64,000 nt of DNA from Microbulbifer guangxiensis. Its GTDB lineage: Bacteria > Pseudomonadota > Gammaproteobacteria > Pseudomonadales > Cellvibrionaceae. Shown here in pieces: positions 30,626-41,787 of the stretch. Where the stretch lies: NCBI RefSeq assembly GCF_021729075.1, contig NZ_JAJSAQ010000002.1, positions 186,001-250,000 of the forward strand, written 5' to 3'. The number at the start of each line of letters is the position of its first letter. Within the stretch, counting starts at the first letter, position 1. A program made the translations under genes and the position numbers. The notes beneath the pieces were generated by a model. The model was not told the origin of the DNA. It saw nothing but the letters and a program-made list of their open reading frames with translations, and did not search any database.

Positions 30626-31234
30626 ATGGCTCGCTATATTGTTGGTCTGACTGGAGGTATCGGCAGTGGCAAGTCCGCTGCGGCGGATGCCTTTCAGGCG
30701 CTGGGGATCACGGTCGTCGATGCGGACTGGGCAGCGCGGGTTGTGGTGCAGCGGGGGCGGCCGGCGCTGGAGCAGATTGCCGAGCACTTCGGGGCCGATG
30801 TATTGCTAAAGAGCGGTGAGTTGGACCGGGCGCGGTTGCGGCAGCTGGTATTCGAGAATGAGGACGAGCGCCGCTGGCTGGAGGGCTTGCTGCACCCGCT
30901 GATCCGCGAGGAGATCGTTCAGGCCCTGGCGGCCGCCAGCAGCCCCTATGCGATTCTGGAGAGCCCCCTGCTAATCGAGTCCGGACAGGATACACTGGTA
31001 CAGCGCGTGTGCGTGGTGGACCTGCCGGAGGAGATGCAGATCGAGCGGGCCAGTGCCCGTGACCGCAATGACCCGGAGCAGATTCGCAAGATCATGGCAG
31101 CGCAGTTGCCGCGCGTGGAGCGGCTGCAGAAAGCGGACGATGTGCTGGACAACTCCGGCGACCTGGCCAGCCTCACGGCCCAGGTGCATGCGCTGCATGC
31201 GCATTATTTGGAGCTGGCAGCGGCTGGCCAATGA
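30626..31234 (+). CDS. coaE: Dephospho-CoA kinase
   Basis: 202 residues. P-loop GLTGGIGSGKSAAADAF at the N-terminus, DADWAARVVVQRGRPAL with the conserved Asp, and the lid region RNDPEQIRKIMAAQ. It phosphorylates the 3'-OH of dephospho-CoA in the last step of CoA synthesis. The pilD-coaE-yacG order is common in gammaproteobacteria; here pilD and coaE are separated by repeat DNA, so coaE may have its own promoter. Confidence 0.96.
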   Translation: MARYIVGLTGGIGSGKSAAADAFQALGITVVDADWAARVVVQRGRPALEQIAEHFGADVLLKSGELDRARLRQLVFENEDERRWLEGLLHPLIREEIVQALAAASSPYAILESPLLIESGQDTLVQRVCVVDLPEEMQIERASARDRNDPEQIRKIMAAQLPRVERLQKADDVLDNSGDLASLTAQVHALHAHYLELAAAGQ

Positions 31235-31250
31235 ATTCGATTGAAGAGTT

Positions 31251-31478
31251 ATGAGTAGTAAGAAGACCTCCCCCTCTGACAAGCCTTCCCTGACTTGCCC
31301 GACGTGTAAGAAGCCGATCGAGTGGAGTGCGAAGTATCCCTTCAGGCCCTTCTGCAGTGAGCGCTGCAAGCTGATTGACCTGGGGGAATGGGCCAGTGAG
31401 GGGCACAAGATTCCCGGTCAGCCGGTTTATGATGATGTGCTGAGTGACGATCTGGATCCGAGTAAGACGCGGCATTGA
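31251..31478 (+). CDS. yacG: DNA gyrase inhibitor YacG (zinc finger)
   Basis: 75 residues. The [20 protein letters not shown] and [18 protein letters not shown] segments supply the four zinc-binding cysteines (CxxC...CxxxC). E. coli YacG binds GyrB and inhibits gyrase. It lies 16 bp after coaE and is presumably co-transcribed. Confidence 0.94.
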   Translation: MSSKKTSPSDKPSLTCPTCKKPIEWSAKYPFRPFCSERCKLIDLGEWASEGHKIPGQPVYDDVLSDDLDPSKTRH

Positions 31479-31570
31479 GGGCTAGGCCCCTGCCCCCTGA
31501 TTGAACTGCGTGTTCTGCAGTTATTCTGAAATTTCGACCTCTCTAGACGACTTCCTGCTCCGTGGTCTCC

Positions 31571-32172
31571 TGGATACCGGCCTGCGCCGGTATGACGACG
31601 GGTTGAGTCTGCTCTCGCCTGATTCCAGACTCGCTCCCATGTCCATCCACTGTCGTCATGCCGGGCTTGATCCGGCATCCAGCTTTAGGGGTTAGCAAGG
31701 CACCGTGGTTCATGGATACCGGCCTGCGCCGGTATGACGGCGGCGGGTTAAGCCTGCTCTTGCCTGATCGCGGGCTCTGGCCCAGGTCCACCCACTGTCG
31801 TCATGCCGGGCTTGATCCGGCATCCAGCTTCGGGGGTTAGCAAAGCTCCGTGATCCTGGATACCGGCCTGCGCCGGTATGACGAGGGAGAGTAAGTCTGT
31901 TCTCGCTTGATTCCGGGTTTGGCCCTTTGTCCACCCAATGTCGCCATGCCGGACTTGATCCGGCATCCAGCTTCGGGGGTTAGCAAAGCTCCATGGTTCA
32001 TGGATACCGGCCTACGCCGGTATGACGACGGGGGTTAAACATGCTCTTGTCTGATCCCGGGCTCTGGCCCAGCTCCACCCACTGTCGTCATCCCGGACTT
32101 GATCCGGGATCCAGTTTCAACGGGTTGGCGAAATCCGGTGGGAAATGGATACCGGCCTGCGCCGGTATGACG
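31571..32172. repeat. Alternating palindromic repeat array, about 144-bp period
   Basis: Type B elements (ACCGGCCTGCGCCGGT core) start at 31571, 31713, 31857, 32001 and 32146. Type C elements of opposite orientation (GCCGGGCTTGATCCGGC-like core) start at 31654, 31799, 31942 and 32086. Linkers such as TTAGCAAAGCTCC and CTGATCCCGGGCTCTGG recur, giving about four 144-bp units. It fills the yacG-mutT gap (convergent genes); no gene is present. Confidence 0.92.
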
Positions 32173-32210
32173 ACAGTGCTTCTGTCGTGCGCGGTAGGGG
32201 GTGCCCTTAC

Positions 32211-32615
32211 CTAGATGGTGGCTTCGCTCTTCCGGATCGCTTCGATAATCGCCTGGTTGGCATCCGGGAACTGGTAGTGGTCCAGCTCATCGCGTGCTAC
32301 CCAGCGGATTTCCTGGCCTTCCAGGCCGCGGGGCTCACCGTTGAATTTGGTTACCCACCAGGTATCCAGCAGGACCGTCTTCTCGGGGTAGTCGTGGCGT
32401 ATTTCAGTGAGGGGGCGGAGGGCTTTTACCTCGATGGCGATTTCCTCACGCAACTCCCGCTCCAGTGCCTGCTGCACGCTCTCGCTCTCTTCCACTTTCC
32501 CACCGGGAAATTCCCAGCGCCCGCCCATATGCAGATGGTCGGGGCGGCGGGCGATCAGGATGCGGCCATCCGGCCCGAGGATGACGCCGACGGCGACATG
32601 GATGACTTTGCTCAC
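32211..32615 (-). CDS. mutT: Nudix hydrolase, MutT-type 8-oxo-dGTP diphosphatase
   Basis: 134 residues. KVIHVAVGVILGPDGRILIA then GGRWEFPGGKVEESESVQQA and LERELREEIAI, a complete Nudix box (GX5EX7REUXEEXGU form with REEI). It hydrolyses oxidised nucleotides such as 8-oxo-dGTP; other Nudix substrates cannot be excluded. MutT near argJ-secA is typical of Pseudomonas-like genomes. Confidence 0.92.
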   Translation of the reverse strand: MSKVIHVAVGVILGPDGRILIARRPDHLHMGGRWEFPGGKVEESESVQQALERELREEIAIEVKALRPLTEIRHDYPEKTVLLDTWWVTKFNGEPRGLEGQEIRWVARDELDHYQFPDANQAIIEAIRKSEATI

Positions 32616-32815
32616 GGGAACCTCTGTGCCTCAAGCGAAAGCGCCTGTTATACGGCGCTGGCAAGGATTTCTCAAGGCAGGGGAACCCGCCTTGCCGATG
32701 ATGGCATCCCGGGTCAGGGAAAGATTGCGGTGAAGACCGACGTTGGAGGCTCGGGGACAGGATCTGGTAGCCGGAGCTTACGGCGCGTCAGCGTCGATAA
32801 ACGCTGACCCGTTGC

Positions 32816-32947
32816 TCAGGGCCCCTGATCTTCCTCAGGTGGGAGTGTCTCGATCGGTTCGTCGTGGGTTGTGACCGTATCGACCATAAAGCGGCCGAAC
32901 ATCAGGATGGCGAGCACGATCAGGATCGCCCAGACAAATTTCATCAT
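32816..32947 (-). CDS. Small single-pass membrane protein (43 aa)
   Basis: The minus-strand frame from ATG 32947 reads MMKFVWAILIVLAILMFGRF, then MVDTVTTHDEPIETLPPEED and QGP before a TGA stop. Residues about 4-18 form one membrane helix; the tail is acidic. AGGAG lies 8 bases upstream of the ATG. It lies between argJ and mutT on their strand, 104 bp after the argJ stop. No family is known to me. Coding support comes from the ribosome-binding site, helix and position, not from homology. Confidence 0.65.
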   Translation of the reverse strand: MMKFVWAILIVLAILMFGRFMVDTVTTHDEPIETLPPEEDQGP

Positions 32948-33051
32948 CAGTTTGGCTCCTGCCTGTGAATGGAGACCTTACTGATAGGTATAGCATTGTT
33001 ATATCAGGGGCCCGGCCGGTGACGGCTGCAGGCCCCATAACTTATGAGTCG

Positions 33052-34254
33052 TCAGGTGCGGTATTCGGCGTTGATGGTCACGTAGTCATGGGAGAAGTCG
33101 CATGTCCAGATATGCTCCTGGCAATCGCCCCTGCCGAGATCGACGCGGATCGTGAATTCAGGCCGGGTGAACACCTGCTCCCCCTGCTCCTCGGTGTAGC
33201 AGGCCGCGCGGCCGCCAGACTCCACTACCTGCACGTCATCCAGGTAGATGTTCACCTTGGCCGGATCCAGCCCTTCAATACCGGCGTTACCCACCGCCAT
33301 TACCAGCCGGCCCCAGTTGGGGTCTGAGGCATAGAGGGCGGTCTTTACCAGGGGGGACTCGCCCACTTCGAAGGCGACTCTCAGCGCTTCTATGCTGCTG
33401 GCGGCGCCGGTGACCTGCACGGTGACGAACTTGGTCGCACCCTCGCCGTCTTTGACGATTGCCTGCGCCAGTTCGACATGGACATCCGTGATCGCCTTTT
33501 TAAGGGAGGCATATTCCTCGCTGTGGGCATCCGTCACCGCCGGGCCGGTTTTGCCGCTGGCGATCAAGACGCAGGCATCGTTGGTGGAGGTATCGCCGTC
33601 GATGCTGATGCGGTTGAACGAGGCCGAGACTGCTTCCCGGACCAACTCATCCAGCAAAGGCTGGGCAATGGCGGCATCGGTGGCGACGTAGGCCAGCATG
33701 GTGGCCATGTTTGGCTGGATCATGCCGGCGCCCTTGGCGATACCGACCATGCGGACCTGCTCGCCAGCAATCTCGACGGTGCGGCTGGCGGTCTTGGGCC
33801 GGGTGTCGGTGGTCATGATGGCTTTCGCCGCCGCATCCCAGCCGTCGGCATGCAGCTGCTGTGCAGCCTGGGGGACCCCGGCCAGGATCCGTTGGACCGG
33901 CAGGTGCTCACCGATAACGCCGGTACTGAATGGCAGTACCTGCTCGGGACGGATGTCCAGCGCGGCTGCCACTGCCTCACAGCAGGCCCTCGCATCGGCA
34001 ATACCGCGCTCGCCAGTGGCGGCGTTGGCGTTGCCCGCATTGACCAGCAATGCCCGGGTCGACCCGCCGCGGATGTGCTCCTTCGCTACCGTCACCGGTG
34101 CAGCGCAGAAGGCATTCTGGGTGAAGGTGGCGGAGACGCTGGCGCCCTCATCGATGGCGATCAGCAGAAGGTCATCGCGGGACCAGTTCTTGATCTTGGC
34201 AGGCACACAGGCAAGGCGAATTCCCGGGATTTGCGGCAGTAGGTTTACGGACAT
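33052..34254 (-). CDS. argJ: Bifunctional glutamate N-acetyltransferase / ornithine acetyltransferase
   Basis: 400 residues. GMIQPNMATMLAYVATDAAI contains the autoprocessing ATML site whose Thr becomes the nucleophile of the beta chain. SGKTGPAVTDAHSEEYAS and the C-terminal DYVTINAEYRT are family features. It transfers acetyl from N-acetylornithine to glutamate in the arginine pathway. Reading is away from secA; the start is at 34254 (MSVNLLPQIPGIRLACVPAK). Confidence 0.96.
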   Translation of the reverse strand: MSVNLLPQIPGIRLACVPAKIKNWSRDDLLLIAIDEGASVSATFTQNAFCAAPVTVAKEHIRGGSTRALLVNAGNANAATGERGIADARACCEAVAAALDIRPEQVLPFSTGVIGEHLPVQRILAGVPQAAQQLHADGWDAAAKAIMTTDTRPKTASRTVEIAGEQVRMVGIAKGAGMIQPNMATMLAYVATDAAIAQPLLDELVREAVSASFNRISIDGDTSTNDACVLIASGKTGPAVTDAHSEEYASLKKAITDVHVELAQAIVKDGEGATKFVTVQVTGAASSIEALRVAFEVGESPLVKTALYASDPNWGRLVMAVGNAGIEGLDPAKVNIYLDDVQVVESGGRAACYTEEQGEQVFTRPEFTIRVDLGRGDCQEHIWTCDFSHDYVTINAEYRT

Positions 34255-34452
34255 GGCTTCTTGGCCGGCAGGCCTCCCTCAAGGCCACTTCTGTGCAGTG
34301 GCAGGATTGTAAAGGCGACATTATCGAAGGGGGGAGGATGGGAGACAAGCGAGAATCGGGGATTTCTGCGGTTTGTGGATGCCAAACAGCAGAATATTTT
34401 TAGGCGCTGCATGAAGCTGCCCCGGCTTAACGGTGCATCGGTGAGCTGGGTA

Positions 34453-34662
34453 CTGGATCCCGGCCTTCGCCGGGATGACGACGCATAAATGGGCTTAGCA
34501 ATAGATACCGGCCTGCGCCGGCATGACGATGGAGGGGATTGTTGGCCCGTGTCGTCATCCCGGACTTGATCCGGGATCCAGTTAGCCCTGGATCGCGATT
34601 AAGGGCCCCAGGCGTTGGGTATTGCGGTAGTGGCTGGATACCGGCCTGCGCCGGCATGACGA
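34453..34662. repeat. Mixed palindromic repeat cluster between secA and argJ
   Basis: Four elements: 34453 (CCCGGCCTTCGCCGGG core, inverted), about 34503 (inverted), 34553 (forward, CCCGGACTTGATCCGGG core) and 34634 (inverted). Two have mismatched arms (ACCGG...CCGGC). The interval 34255-34746 has no gene; it must hold the argJ promoter. Confidence 0.88.
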
Positions 34663-34708
34663 CGGTGGAGAGGTTTTGGTCTTCCCCGTTTGGTAACCCG
34701 AGGGTTCA

Positions 34709-34730
34709 CCGGGCCACCCACGTGGCCCGG
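34709..34730 (-). terminator. Hairpin downstream of secA
   Basis: CCGGGCCAC and GTGGCCCGG form a 9-bp stem with a 4-nt loop, 17 bp beyond the secA stop on the minus strand. No T-run, so a rho-independent role is uncertain. Confidence 0.5.
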
Positions 34731-34746
34731 TTCGGAGTGCGCTGGA

Positions 34747-37494
<2,748 letters not shown>

Positions 37495-37656
37495 TATGTA
37501 GAAACCACTTAATTCAGATTGCGGGTCCGGCCCTCTGCGGGGCCGGCGTCTCACGGCAATGGGGCCGGAGACCGACAAGGGGTGCAAGTAAACAGGAAGG
37601 CGCCAAGACTCGCAACTCCCCGGGAGAGCGGCCCTGGCGCATAGGAAGGATAGTTG

Positions 37657-38595
37657 TTACCGGCCGGTGCGGCGGATGTAGGTCGCCGGGTCAACCGGGC
37701 GGTTGTTCTTGTACACCTCGAAGTGTACGTGTGGGCCGGTGGAGCGGCCGCTGGAGCCCATCAGGGCGATGACCTGGCCCTTCTTGACCACGTCACCCAG
37801 CTTGACCTTGATCTCACTGTTGTGGCCGTAGCGGGTCTTGTAACCGTTGCCGTGATTGATTTCCACCAGCTGGCCGTAGCCGTGGCGGTCCTCGGCCCAG
37901 GTCACCACGCCGGAGGCCACTGCCACCACGTCGGAACCGTTCTTGCCGGCGAAGTCCACACCCTTGTGCCAGGAGCGGCGGCCGCTGAAGGGATCGGTAC
38001 GATAGCCGTAGCGGGAGGACATCCAGCCACGGGAGATGGGGCGACCGGCGATGAACTGCTCGTCCTGCAGCTGGCGGCGGGCCAGCAGGGATTCGAGGGT
38101 GCTCATCTGCATCTGGCGGTCTTCGATCTGGTCCGACAGATCACCCAGCGCCTCGACGAATTCCGGCGGCTGGTACGGCAGCTCGGCGGCACCGGCGATG
38201 CCGGGATCCTCGGGGCCACCCAGCGCCGGGGCGGAACCAAACTGGAATTCCCCCTCGTCGAGCTTGGCCACGGTGGTGAGGCGTTCGCCGAGGGCATCAA
38301 TTCGGGTCAGGCGGGCCTGCATCTCCGCCATCTTGACGGTCAGGGCAGTGAGCTGTTCGCGGGCGTGGCGGTCGGCCGCGTCGATCTGTTCCTGCTGCTT
38401 GCGCAGGGCCTTGTTCCAGGCCTTGGCAGTGCGGGAATCGAAGACATCGCTTTCCACCATGGGCAGGTTGGTCCCGACCAGGAAAGCGCCCACGGGCAGG
38501 CCGAGCAGGCACAGCCCCAGCAGGGCTTTGCTCAGGCCGCCGAAGCGGAAGGTGCGCGACATGCCGCCGCGCTCATTGACCAGGATAATTTTCAT
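37657..38595 (-). CDS. M23-family murein peptidase, membrane-anchored
   Basis: 312 residues from ATG 38595 (MKIILVNERGGMSRTFRFGG). One N-terminal membrane helix (about 25-45), a coiled-coil segment (about 60-105, Gln/Arg/Leu rich), then the LytM/peptidase M23 domain with HKGVDFAG, HGNGYKTRYGHNSEI and GRSTGPHVHFEVYKN, so the zinc ligands (H...D, HxH) are present. It should cut peptide cross-links in the periplasm. secA with an adjacent M23 peptidase next to lpxC is common in pseudomonads. Confidence 0.9.
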   Translation of the reverse strand: MKIILVNERGGMSRTFRFGGLSKALLGLCLLGLPVGAFLVGTNLPMVESDVFDSRTAKAWNKALRKQQEQIDAADRHAREQLTALTVKMAEMQARLTRIDALGERLTTVAKLDEGEFQFGSAPALGGPEDPGIAGAAELPYQPPEFVEALGDLSDQIEDRQMQMSTLESLLARRQLQDEQFIAGRPISRGWMSSRYGYRTDPFSGRRSWHKGVDFAGKNGSDVVAVASGVVTWAEDRHGYGQLVEINHGNGYKTRYGHNSEIKVKLGDVVKKGQVIALMGSSGRSTGPHVHFEVYKNNRPVDPATYIRRTGR

Positions 38596-38678
38596 AACAG
38601 GGCGTGTTCGGGTTTGGCAGTCTGTTGTTGTCTTCTCTTTCTGCTGCTCTGCAGGGCGTAACCTCTCCCTGATACACC

Positions 38679-38945
38679 AGGGAACCTCTGACCGAATCCG
38701 TAATATCTCTGCGGGTCCTGAAGGCTGCAGATGCAAGACGCAGCTTGCCCCGAATGGCTCAAGCCCTTTGCAAGAGCTGCAACGAAGCAGCTGGGGCCTT
38801 CAGGGCCCGCCCGGAGGGGCTTTCAGAGCGGTTCACACTCTGCGTTGCAGCTTCTTGGAAGGTCTGGACATTCCTGCAAAGCTGCGCCTTGATTGTGAAC
38901 CGCTCTGAAAGCCAGAGGCATCACGGATTTGGTCAGAGATTCCCT
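38679..38945. mobile_element. 267-bp foldback / MITE-like element
   Basis: Terminal inverted repeats of 25 bp (38679-38703 and 38921-38945, beginning AGGGAA, 22 matches). Inside are a 20-bp inverted pair starting GGCTTTCAGAGCGG (38818-38837 and 38894-38913) and CCTGAAGG / CCTTCAGG (38717-38724, 38797-38804). No transposase or open frame of note. It occupies the space just upstream of the M23 peptidase gene; I see no clear target-site duplication. Confidence 0.75.
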
Positions 38946-39053
38946 CTTTCACGCCTGTCCATTGGCATGCGAGCCGACGATTCCCTTCACTGTAACACTG
39001 GTCGGCTGCTCGAAAATGTCGGGGCGGGCACAATTCCGACCCGGTCCCCAAAC

Positions 39054-39087
39054 AAAAAAACCGGCAATTTCCGTGCCGGTTTTTTTC
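39054..39087 (-). terminator. lpxC terminator
   Basis: AAAAAAACCGGCA and TGCCGGTTTTTTT pair across ATTTCCG, with A- and T-runs on both sides, 11 bp beyond the lpxC stop. Confidence 0.92.
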
Positions 39088-39097
39088 AACTCCCGGC

Positions 39098-40009
39098 TCA
39101 GACCGCCAGGATGGGTTTGACGTAGGAGATTGGGGACTCTTCTTCATCTTCGAAGGTCACCATTTCCCAGGCGTCTTCCTGCGCCATCAGGGTGCGCAGG
39201 GACTTGTTGTTCAGTGCATGCCCGGACTTGAACGCCTTGTACTCGCCGATCAGGCTGGTGCCCAGCAGGTACAGGTCGCCGATGGCGTCCAGGATCTTGT
39301 GCTTCACGAATTCGTCTTCGTAACGCAGGCCGCCCTCGTTGAGGATGCGGTACTGGTCGATGACGATAGCGTTGTCCACGCTGCCGCCCTGTACCAGGCC
39401 CTTGGAGCGCAGGTACTCGATTTCATGCATGAAACCGAAGGTGCGCGCGCGGCTGACTTCCTTCACAAACGAGGTGCTGGAGAAGTCTACGGAAGAGGAC
39501 AGATTGCGGCCCTGGAACACCGGGTGATCGAAATCGATGGTGAACGAGACCTTGAAGCCGTTGAACGGCAGGAAGCTGGCGACCTTATCGCCCTCTTCCA
39601 CGGTGACCGGCTTCTTGATGCGCAGGAATTTCTTCGGCGCGGACTGCTCCTGGATGCCAGCGGACTGGATCAGGAATACAAACGGACCGGCGCTGCCGTC
39701 CATGATCGGTACTTCCTGGGCGGACAGCTCGACCACGGCATTATCGATACCCAGGCCCGCCATGGCGGACAGCAGGTGCTCGACGGTCGCCACGCGGACA
39801 TCGTCTTTCACCAGGGTGGTGGACAGCAGGGTGTCACCCACGTTCTCGGCGCGGGCTTCAATTTCTACCACCGGATCCAGATCGGTGCGACGGAAAATAA
39901 TGCCAGTGTCCACCGGCGCCGGCTTGAGGGTCAGGACGACCTTCTTGCCAGTGTGGAGGCCCACGCCTGTGGCGCGGATAGCATTTTTCAGTGTGCGCTG
40001 TTTGATCAT
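39098..40009 (-). CDS. lpxC: UDP-3-O-acyl-N-acetylglucosamine deacetylase
   Basis: 303 residues. [20 protein letters not shown] at the start, [19 protein letters not shown] with a zinc His, and [15 protein letters not shown] with the other zinc ligands (HxxxD). Zinc-dependent first committed step of lipid A synthesis in the cytoplasm. As usual it lies after ftsZ at the end of the dcw cluster, separated here by 457 bp. Confidence 0.97.
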   Translation of the reverse strand: MIKQRTLKNAIRATGVGLHTGKKVVLTLKPAPVDTGIIFRRTDLDPVVEIEARAENVGDTLLSTTLVKDDVRVATVEHLLSAMAGLGIDNAVVELSAQEVPIMDGSAGPFVFLIQSAGIQEQSAPKKFLRIKKPVTVEEGDKVASFLPFNGFKVSFTIDFDHPVFQGRNLSSSVDFSSTSFVKEVSRARTFGFMHEIEYLRSKGLVQGGSVDNAIVIDQYRILNEGGLRYEDEFVKHKILDAIGDLYLLGTSLIGEYKAFKSGHALNNKSLRTLMAQEDAWEMVTFEDEEESPISYVKPILAV

Positions 40010-40466
40010 GTATTCGTGTTTTCCCAGTCGGTAAGCGGCTCGAGCCGCAGCAAGCCGGCAATCCTAGCAGAATTGACACGCCAAGACCACCAATAAGATG
40101 ACAGTCATCCTGACTACCCTGTCACAACGCCCCGCCTGTCATACAGACAATGCTGACAAAGGTTTCAATCCTTCCCTTTCAGCTTAGTCCAGTGCGAAGA
40201 CTGCTGCGCCATGGCCCTATTGTAATGCGCTTCCCTGGGCACACGCTGTCAATAAAAGTAAACCCGGGTTAACCCGGGCTACTGCTCCGACCGCATGGTC
40301 AATCGTGCCGATGTGCATTCTGATCCGATCAGGCACCGAACCACTCGCCGCCGAGGCGGTTGCCCGGCCCGAGGGCCGGGCGGACATGAGCGGTGTATTT
40401 GCCTCGCCTGCGCGGCGGTTCGGTCCCTGGCGCATCATTCACACACCGGAGTCACGACTGTCCGGA
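40010..40466. promoter_or_regulatory. Hairpin-rich ftsZ-lpxC intergenic region
   Basis: 457 bp without a convincing gene. It contains a perfect palindrome CCCGGGTTAACCCGGG (40263-40278), a strong hairpin GCCCGGCCC / GGCCGGGC (40362-40381) and an 8-bp inverted pair ACCGAACC / GGTTCGGT (40335-40342, 40417-40424). These probably end ftsZ transcription or stabilise its mRNA, and the 5' part should contain the lpxC promoter. None shows a classic T-run. Confidence 0.55.
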
Positions 40467-41666
40467 TCAGTCCGCCTGGCGACGCAGGAATGCCGGAATA
40501 TCCAGGTATTCCATGTCGTCGGGCGAGCCGAGAGGGGCAGTAGCCGGGCGCCGCGGGCGCTCGACCTCGACCTCGGCACGCGGACGGCTCGCCGGAGCCT
40601 GACCAGTTTGACCAACGCGGGGCTCAGCAGGTTCCGAACGACGGGGGGCAGTGTTGTCCACCACCTTGGTCGGGCGCGCCGCCTGCTGGGTGGCTTCGCC
40701 CAGGCCGGCGGCGACCACGGTCACCCGCATCTCGTCACCCAGCTTGTCGTCAACGGCGGTGCCGATCACGACTGTGGCCTCGTCGGAGGCGATTTCCTGC
40801 ACGATTTCCGCCACTTCGGAGTATTCACCCAGGGTCAGCTCCGCGCAGCCGGCTTCCTCGCTACCGGTGATGATGTTGACCAGGATACCGCGGGCGCCCT
40901 GCAGGTTGACGTTGTCCAGCAACGGGCTGCGGACGGCTTTCTCGGCCGCTTCGCGGGCGCGGTTCTCACCCACGGCAGCACCGGAGCCCATCATCGCCAT
41001 GCCCATCTCGGACATGACCGTGCGTACGTCGGCGAAGTCCACGTTCATGATGCCCGGGCGGATCATCAGGTCGGCAATGCCCTGCACTGCACCCAGCAGC
41101 ACGTTGTCGGCCTCCTTGTAGGCAGACTTCATGGTGACCTTGGCACCGAGGACTTCCATCAGGCGGTCATTCGGAATGGTGATCAGGGAGTCGACCTTGT
41201 CGCGCAGCTCGAGGATGCCCTCTTCCGCCACCAGGGTGCGCTTCTTGCCCTCCAGCTTGAACGGGCGGGTGACCACTGCGACCGTCAGGATGCCCAGGTC
41301 TTTGGCGACCTCGGCCACGATCGGTGCACCACCGGTACCGGTACCACCACCCATACCGGCAGTGATGAAGACCATGTCTGCGCCCTGCAGCACCTCGGCA
41401 ATGCGGTCCCGATCTTCCATCGCCGACTCGCGACCCACGTTGGGGTCGGCACCGGCACCCAGGCCGCGGGTGATGTTGTTGCCCAGTTGCAGGATGGTGC
41501 GGGCCTCGATGTCCTTGAGTGCCTGGGCATCTGTGTTTGCACAGATAAAGTCCACGCCCTCCACTTCGCTGGCGATCATGTGCTTCACGGCATTGCCGCC
41601 ACCGCCGCCGACACCGATTACTTTGATGACAGGCTTGTCCTGTACGCTATCGACTAGTTCGAACAT
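40467..41666 (-). CDS. ftsZ: Cell division GTPase FtsZ
   Basis: 399 residues. The tubulin signature GGGTGTGGAPIVAEVAKDLG and N-terminal KVIGVGGGGGNAVKHM bind GTP; a variable linker of Pro/Arg/Glu leads to the conserved C-terminal peptide DIPAFLRRQAD that binds FtsA and ZipA. It polymerises into the Z-ring at midcell. Downstream of ftsA by 121 bp. Confidence 0.98.
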   Translation of the reverse strand: MFELVDSVQDKPVIKVIGVGGGGGNAVKHMIASEVEGVDFICANTDAQALKDIEARTILQLGNNITRGLGAGADPNVGRESAMEDRDRIAEVLQGADMVFITAGMGGGTGTGGAPIVAEVAKDLGILTVAVVTRPFKLEGKKRTLVAEEGILELRDKVDSLITIPNDRLMEVLGAKVTMKSAYKEADNVLLGAVQGIADLMIRPGIMNVDFADVRTVMSEMGMAMMGSGAAVGENRAREAAEKAVRSPLLDNVNLQGARGILVNIITGSEEAGCAELTLGEYSEVAEIVQEIASDEATVVIGTAVDDKLGDEMRVTVVAAGLGEATQQAARPTKVVDNTAPRRSEPAEPRVGQTGQAPASRPRAEVEVERPRRPATAPLGSPDDMEYLDIPAFLRRQAD

Positions 41667-41787
41667 TGCTGTTCCCCTTTTTTGCTCATGTCAAAATTGT
41701 TATTCGTTCCTGAATTTCCAGAAGGGCCTGTCGAACCGCTACCCCTCTGGAGTGGCGGCTGTTAACCGCCCTTTTTCTTCTCTGCCC

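Noticed and set aside
31571-32172. Possible second CRISPR array
   Set aside because: Linkers are homologous to each other and two palindrome types alternate; a repeat mosaic explains it.
40217-40438. 73-codon minus-strand frame between ftsZ and lpxC
   Set aside because: Overlaps hairpin DNA, has no ribosome-binding site and no family-like sequence.
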